Shown here: piece after piece, positions 33,318-64,000 of the stretch
Numbering within the stretch: position 1 is the first letter of the stretch
How the letters are laid out: each line of letters begins with the position of its first letter
NCBI GenBank assembly: GCA_965153355.1
Contig: OZ231126.1
Location: forward strand, 4,030,001 to 4,094,000
Direction: 5' to 3'
Origin: Flaccisagitta enflata
Lineage: Eukaryota; Chaetognatha; Sagittoidea; Aphragmophora
DNA: 64,000 bases
Translations under genes and position numbers: made by a program
Notes under the pieces: generated by a model
What the model was told of the DNA's origin: nothing
Seen by the model: only the letters and a program-made list of their open reading frames with translations
Database searches by the model: none

Positions 33318-36300
33318 CACAACTTGATGATTTTCAAAAATCATCGAACTTCGATGATTTTCAAAAATCATCGAACTTCGATGATTTTCAAAAATCATCG
33401 AACTTCGATGATTTTTGCAAAATCTGCGCTGAAGCTGCTGCTGTGTTTTCTACTGCCAAATACTGCTCTGCTGCTAAATCCCCTTTTTAAACCCCTGCCT
33501 TATAGCCCCAACCTTCCCTAAATATATTATTATATTAGTTTGCAAAAGAGACTCATGCAGCAGTACATACTTCACTATAGCAGTGTATCTGCAGAGGTGG
33601 TCTGGACCAAGCAGTGTGGCAGAGCAGCAAATCAGCAGCCCAGCAGCCCAGCAGCCAATTAAGTGACTAAAAAGGTTTTCTTAGGAATTATCATCGAAGT
33701 TCGATGATTTTGGACTATAGCAAAAAATCATCGAAGTTTGATCATTTATTTCTATGGATCCTCTTAGGAAAAATCATTGAACTCCAGTAATGTTTGAGAA
33801 TCATCAACTATCAATGATTTTTCCTCAGGAAGGATTCATAGGAAAAAATCATCGAAGTTTGATGATTTTTGAAAATCATCGAAGTTCGATGATTTTTGTA
33901 AATCATCGAAGTTCGATGATTTTTGAAAATCATTGAACTTCGATGATTTTTGAAAATCATTGAACTTCGATGATTTTCAACTTCGATGATTTTTGAAAAT
34001 CATCGAAGTTCAATGATTTTTGATAGATATGTGCTGAAGCGGCTGCTGTGGTTTTTACTGCAAAGTACTGCTCTGCTGCTAAATCCCCTTTTTAAACCCC
34101 TGCCTTATAGCCCCAACCTTCCCTAAATATATTATTATATTAGTTTGCAATGGAGACTCATGCAGCAGTATATACTTCACTAAAGCAGTGTATCTGCAGA
34201 GGTGGTCTGGACCAAGCAGTGTGGCAGAGCAGCAAATCAGCAGCCCAGCAGCCCAGCAGCCAATTAAGTGACTAAAAAGGTTTTCTTAGGAATTATCATC
34301 GAAGTTCGATGATTTTGGACTTTGAGGCTCTATAGCAAAAAAACATCGAAGTTTGATCATTTATTTCTATGGATCCTCTTAGGAAAAATCATTGAACTCC
34401 AGTAATGTTTGAGAATCATCAACTATCAATGATTTTTCCTCAGGAAGGATTCATAGGAAAAAATCATCGAAATTCGATGATTTTTGAAAATCATCGAAGT
34501 TCGATGATTTTTGAAAATCATCGAAGTTCGATGATTTTTGTAAATCATCGAAGTTCGATGCTTTTTGAAAATCATTGAACTTCGATGATTTTTGAAAATC
34601 ATCGAAGTTCGATGATTTTTGATAGATATGTGCTGAAGCGGCTGCTGTGGTTTTTACTGCAAAGTACTGCTCTGCTGCTAAATCCCCTTTTTAAACCCCT
34701 GCCTTATAGCCCCAACCTTCCCTAAATATATTATTATATTAGTTTGCAATGGAGACTCATGCAGCAGTATATACTTCACTATAGCAGTGTATCTGCAGAG
34801 GTGGTCTGGACCAAGCAGTGTGGCAGAGCAGCAGATCAGCAGCCCAGCAGCCCAGCAGCCAATTAAGTGGCTAAAAAGGTTTTCTAAGGAATTATCATCG
34901 AAGTTCGATGATTTTAGACTTCGAGGCTCCATAGAAAAAAATCATCGATCATTTATTTCTATGGATCCTCTTAGGAAAAATCATTGAACTCCAGTAATTT
35001 TTGAGAATCATCAACTATCAATGATTTTTCCTCAGGAAGGATTCATAAGAAAAAATCATCGAAGTTCGATGATTTTCAAAATCATCGAAGTTCGATGATT
35101 TTTGAAAATCATTGTAGTTCGATGATTTTTGAAAATCATCGTAGTTCGATGATTTTTGAAAATCATCGAAGTTCGATGATTTTTGAAAATCATCGAAGTT
35201 CGATGATTTTTGAAAATCATCGAAGTTCGATGATTTTTGAAAATCATCGAAGTTCGATGATTTTTGAAAATCATCGAAGTTCGATGATTTTTGAAAATCA
35301 TCGAAGTTCGATGATTTTTGAAAATCATCGAAGTTCGATGATTTTTGAAAATCATCGAAGTTCGATGATTTTTGATAGATATGTGCTGAAGCGGCTGCTG
35401 TGGTTTTTACTGCAAAGTACTGCTCTGCTGCTAAATCCCCTTTTTAAACCCCTGCCTTATAGCCCCAACCTTCCCTAAATATATTATTATATTAGTTTGC
35501 AATGGAGACTCATGCAGCAGTATATACTTCACTATAGCAGTGTATCTGCAGAGGTGGTCTGGACCAAGCAGTGTGGCAGAGCAGCAGATCAGCAGCCCAG
35601 CAGCCCAGCAGCCAATTAAGTGGCTAAAAAGGTTTTCTAAGGAATTATCATCGAAGTTCGATGATTTTAGACTTCGAGGCTCCATAGCAAAAAATCATCG
35701 AAGTTTGATCATTTATTTGTATGGATCCTTATAAGAAAAATGATTCAGTAATGTTTGAATCATTGACTATCAATGATTTTTCCTCAGGAAGGATTCATAG
35801 CAAAAAATCATCGAAGTTCGATGATCTTTGAGAATCATCGAGTTTCGATGATTTTTAAATATCATCGAGTTTCGATGATTTTTGAAAATCATCGACTTTC
35901 GATGATTTTTCCTTAGAAAGTATCCTTAGCAAAAATCATCGAAGTTCGATGATTTTTGAGAATCATCGAGTTTCGATGATTTTTGAAAATCATCGACTTT
36001 CGATGATTTTTCCTCAGAAAGCACCCTTAGCAAAAATCATTGAAGTTCGATGATTTTTGAGAATCATCGAGTTTCAATGATTTTTGAAAATCATCGACTT
36101 TCGATGATTTTTCCTTAGAAAGTATCCTTAGCAAAAATCATCGAAGTTCGATGATTTTTGAGAATCATCGAGTTTCGATGATTTTTGAAAATCATCGACT
36201 TTCGATGATTTTTCCTCAGAAAGTATCCTTAGAAAAAAATCATTGAAGTTCGATGATTTTTGAGAATCATCGAGTTTCGATGATTTTTTGCTATGGATCC

Positions 36301-36405
36301 TGTAAGGAAAAATCATCGAAACTCGATGATTCTCAAAAATCATCGAAACTCGATGATTTTTAAGAATCATCGAAGTTCGATGATTTTTGAAAATCATCGA
36401 AATGT
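33318..36405. repeat. 27-bp palindromic satellite with about 600-bp higher-order units
   Basis: The unit AATCATCGAAGTTCGATGAT+TTTTGAA is a near-perfect palindrome around one G. Blocks alternate with a 300-400 bp segment (GCTGCTGTG..GCAGCCCAGCAGCC) whose copies start at about 33425, 34030, 34630 and 35385. At 35060-35370 about 11-12 units stand in tandem. 35800-36400 has a variant cycle with CTTTCGATGATTTTTCCTTA. Confidence 0.95.
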
Positions 36406-36409
36406 CGCG

Positions 36410-37400
36410 GTCACCTCCGTGTCTGGGTAGATAATTTACAAGCTTTTTTATAATATGTTTTGTATGAATGTCGTTTGCTTGGCTATTGTTAGGAAGCGTA
36501 TCCATATGTGAAAACCCTTAGCAGTGACTAAATGAGCGACATTCTTGCACATCCTATTAAGAAGATATAGCAAATTTAATTTTTGGCAATGTGCCTTCAA
36601 AAAATTTCTCAAAATATTTACATTTTTGCGGGAAGTGTTTCTACGGCAACCGACGATCATGGGCAATGAATCATTCTTTTATAAATTTTTATTCCAAATA
36701 TCAGTCCTCTTTATTTATTTTCCTATGATGCTTGCCCCCGTTAACTCAAGTCTAGACGACGTGTTTGGGGTCTATCACCTTTTAATGCCCACCCATGTGT
36801 TCGAACTTGTGTCTGCATGTACCAATTTGTGCTTGCGTTTTTTGAATGCCCGCTTGCATCTTCAAATATGCGTTTACATGGATGAAATTGAGCATGTAAT
36901 TGATGGCGGGTCGTGTGTTTCAAACTATCATCTGCATAAAAGAACCAGCTCACATGCTTGCCTCAGTTAAGTTAAGAGACTGAATAAATTATGTATAATC
37001 GTACTGAGGGTACACGGACGGACCGTCGTTGCAGCGAACTGTTTCCAAGTTTTATTTCATTTTCTAAAAGTTGAAACTTCTATGCGAGCTGTCGATGGCG
37101 ATCAACACACGGTTTTCCCATTAATCTGGTTTCTCATGAGGTAACTGTTTAACCAGGAATCTTTACATCCGGAAAGGCTCGGCCAATGTTAATAAGCAAG
37201 GTGACTTCAAACAAGGCCACCGCTTAAATTGATGGTACGCTGCTAATGTGCGACGTGGATAGTTGAGATTCGTCCGTATTGCACTCATCATCTGATGTAT
37301 TGCACTGCGCACTGCTAGAAACATAAGCCTATTAAGCCTAAGCACGGTCACATCTACAAAAGACCATAATCCTTAAGGGTTTGTGATTTGATTACAGATT
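36410..37400. other. Stretch without confirmed gene
   Basis: Open frames of 141 codons (plus) and 70-72 codons (minus) occur, but I recognise no domain. Codon use and overlap on both strands give no support. 37000-37040 has a hint of GGACGGACC hairpin-family sequence. Confidence 0.5.
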
Positions 37401-37411
37401 CAATGATAATA

Positions 37412-37779
37412 CAATGAGAGGGGCAGCAAAATCGCTAGCACCCCTACCCACAGTTAAGATGGGTAATGTCACAAAGACAACTAAGGTGGCAGCTGGAAGC
37501 TTATCCCAAAATAATTCCCGCCATTGGGGCATTTTTCGAATTTCCTTCTCATTCCATAGAAAATGATCATAAAAGGGCTAAATCCAACACTTCTGAAAAT
37601 GGCCGATTTTCACTCTAAAAATAGCTGTATCTCTAAAACTAGGGTGAGATTACAAAATCGCCTCGATGGCGGGAATTGTATGGAGATAAGCTATCGGCCA
37701 CCACCTTTGATACCCTCGTGGTATTGATCATTTGAGCTACAGGTAGGGGTGCTAGCGATTTCGACTACCCCTCTCACTG
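37412..37779. mobile_element. 368-bp TA-target MITE
   Basis: Left end CAATGAGAGGGGCAGCAAAA, right end CCCCTCTCACTG, with inverted CGCTAGCACCCCTAC blocks inside. TA flanks at 37410-37411 and 37780-37781. Confidence 0.85.
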
Positions 37780-38135
37780 TAATATCATTGCTTCTGTATC
37801 TATCTATTCCATTCTATATTTTCACACCCGAGTGGGAGATAGAAGGGACCGTGGAGATAGAACTGTGTGTAGAACTCGCGATCTGCAAACTATTTGTTTA
37901 CGGCGGCGCTGCACGTGCATGCACCGGACTAGGATTGCGTATAGTAAGCGCGTGATGCTGTGCGCGGGATCCCAAAGAGAAAAAAATTTAGGCAAGGAAT
38001 GTTGAAAATTGTAACGAAGTGTCGATTCTTTAGTAGAAAATGTTGAAGAATGTATTCGAGAAGGAGGGGGCGGGGGGGGGGGGTGGGAAGATTTCGATCC
38101 TCGATTTTTCCTCTTTTCCTATGCGAAGTGCTGAT

Positions 38136-38140
<5 letters not shown>

Positions 38141-38190
<50 letters not shown>

Positions 38191-38235
38191 CTCTCTCTCT
38201 CTCTCTCCTTCTCTCTCTCTCTCTCCTTCTCTCAT
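38141..38235. repeat. (CT)n / (CTTT)n microsatellite
   Basis: Lies 560 bp upstream of the PAK start codon. The rest of 37785-38790 is 5' flank or 5' UTR of PAK with no promoter motif I can name. Confidence 0.92.
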
Positions 38236-38794
38236 ATCGGGAGGAATTTCTCATTAAGAAGTAGGGGTGAGGGTTGTAAACACGTTAATTCATTCTTCAT
38301 CGCTCTGAACTTTCGAATCTGTACTGCTCGTGGCTCGGGGATAGAACGTGTCTGGACGGTATTATTGGGCCCGCGGTACTCTGGGTCCGCTCCGTTCTCT
38401 TCCGCCAGGAGTAGATTAAGTCCAAATAATTATTTCATTCGTTTTTCTACACCGCAATCATTTCCAAAGCTTACTTCTCTTCTTTTTGACAAGTAAAAAA
38501 AAAACACTCATCTCGAACGAGATATAAACAAGGTAACGTGTGACATCTTTCACTGACTCTGCGTCGAAACTGTGTGACATCAGTCACCATATTCCCGGAT
38601 TAGATTCGGACCCGAAAAGAGAGAAAAACTCGCCGTCAAAAAATAAAGACGCAGAAAAAAGTCTCAAACTGATGAAGGACATACTAAACATACTGAATTA
38701 AAACGTAAGATTGAAAGAAGACGTTATTAACGAGATTTGGAAAGAACCAGTAAAAGACAAATAAAGACAACAAAAAATACCCAAGAGACGAGAT

Positions 38795-63616
<24,822 letters not shown>

Positions 63617-63619
63617 TGA

Positions 63620-64000
63620 GTCACTCTTGAAGACAATCAAGACAAAAATGCAATGGGTTTGTAATGGAAAAGCACGTTAATTTTCATCAATCCCTTCATA
63701 TATCCATACACGATGGATTTGGCCTTTGTGCTGCGAATCATGCTGCGAGTGAAACTGTTTCTCTGACTCGTTCATTATTATGCTAACCGAATATTTAGGT
63801 CGAGGGTCCTACCACTGAGAGACTGATAACGCGACGTTCTTAATATAGAATGGAATTCCTTAATTTATCTCCCCTCCCCCTTTCCTCATCCCCCTCGCTG
63901 TTCTTTGCTCCTCCCCCTTTGTTTTCTTCTTTACCTCTTCGATTACGACAATCTTCATCTTCCTCCACTTCCTCTTCATACTTTTCCGTCTCCTCTTCCT
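63620..64000. other. Start of PAK intron 10
   Basis: No feature seen apart from a C/T-rich stretch from 63866 to the window edge. Confidence 0.6.

Noticed and set aside
35056-35478. Nine-residue repeat proteins (MIFENHRSS plus, MIFKNHRTS minus)
   Set aside because: A product of the 27-bp palindromic unit: a palindrome divisible by three is open on both strands.
28896-36405. Regular repeats resembling a CRISPR array
   Set aside because: There are no unique spacers of constant length, no cas genes, and the DNA is eukaryotic.
36545-36970. 141-codon plus-strand frame
   Set aside because: No recognisable domain, competing frames on the other strand, and no splice or neighbour support.

Overview
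This window is animal nuclear DNA. It contains split genes with GT-AG introns, conserved metazoan proteins, many short DNA transposons and a great deal of satellite and microsatellite sequence. An arthropod, perhaps a crustacean, is my best guess from the PAK and V-ATPase wording, but this is weak inference. There are no operons, rRNA genes or CRISPR arrays. Three protein-coding genes are supported, and all are incomplete.

Region 1 (1-15.2 kb) is a large inverted duplication. The left arm (1 to about 3510) and right arm (about 8850 to 15197) both carry the 5' end of a V-ATPase subunit a gene, on opposite strands. The left copy has exons 1-2. The right copy has exons 1-5 and then stops. Between the arms, on the plus strand, lie the last four exons of a MyTH4-FERM-tailed unconventional myosin without the rest of that gene. 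Exon 2 is identical between arms. Exon 1 differs at four sites, all synonymous. The right arm has gained several transposons that the left arm lacks, so insertion sites and target duplications can be read directly.

Region 2 (15.2-38.7 kb) has no supported gene. It is a satellite field of (CT)n and (CA)n tracts and minisatellites of 14, 15, 25, 27 and 29 bp. The 27-bp unit is palindromic and organised into a higher-order repeat. The field is interrupted by MITEs, a foldback hAT-like element, and the dead 3' half of a Tc1/mariner transposase.

Region 3 (38.8 kb to the right edge) holds the first ten coding exons of a group I p21-activated kinase (PAK). They run from the Nck-binding N-terminus through the CRIB/autoinhibitory region and the PIX-binding linker into the kinase N-lobe and hinge. 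The remaining kinase exons lie beyond the window. The introns hold many mobile elements, among them a 5.3-kb insert that splits a 29-bp minisatellite.

Four observations deserve most attention. (a) Six splice junctions in two unrelated genes are tandemly duplicated into the adjoining intron, giving series of decoy splice sites. (b) A dispersed Helitron/Helentron-like short element family has a terminal hairpin, and a subterminal partner sequence, that co-vary between subfamilies. (c) The two ends of the 5.3-kb insert, if joined, recreate a sequence found inverted inside it, as expected of a circular or concatemeric donor. (d) Transposon ends sit exactly 16 nt upstream of two PAK exons, so the branch points of those introns probably lie in transposon DNA.
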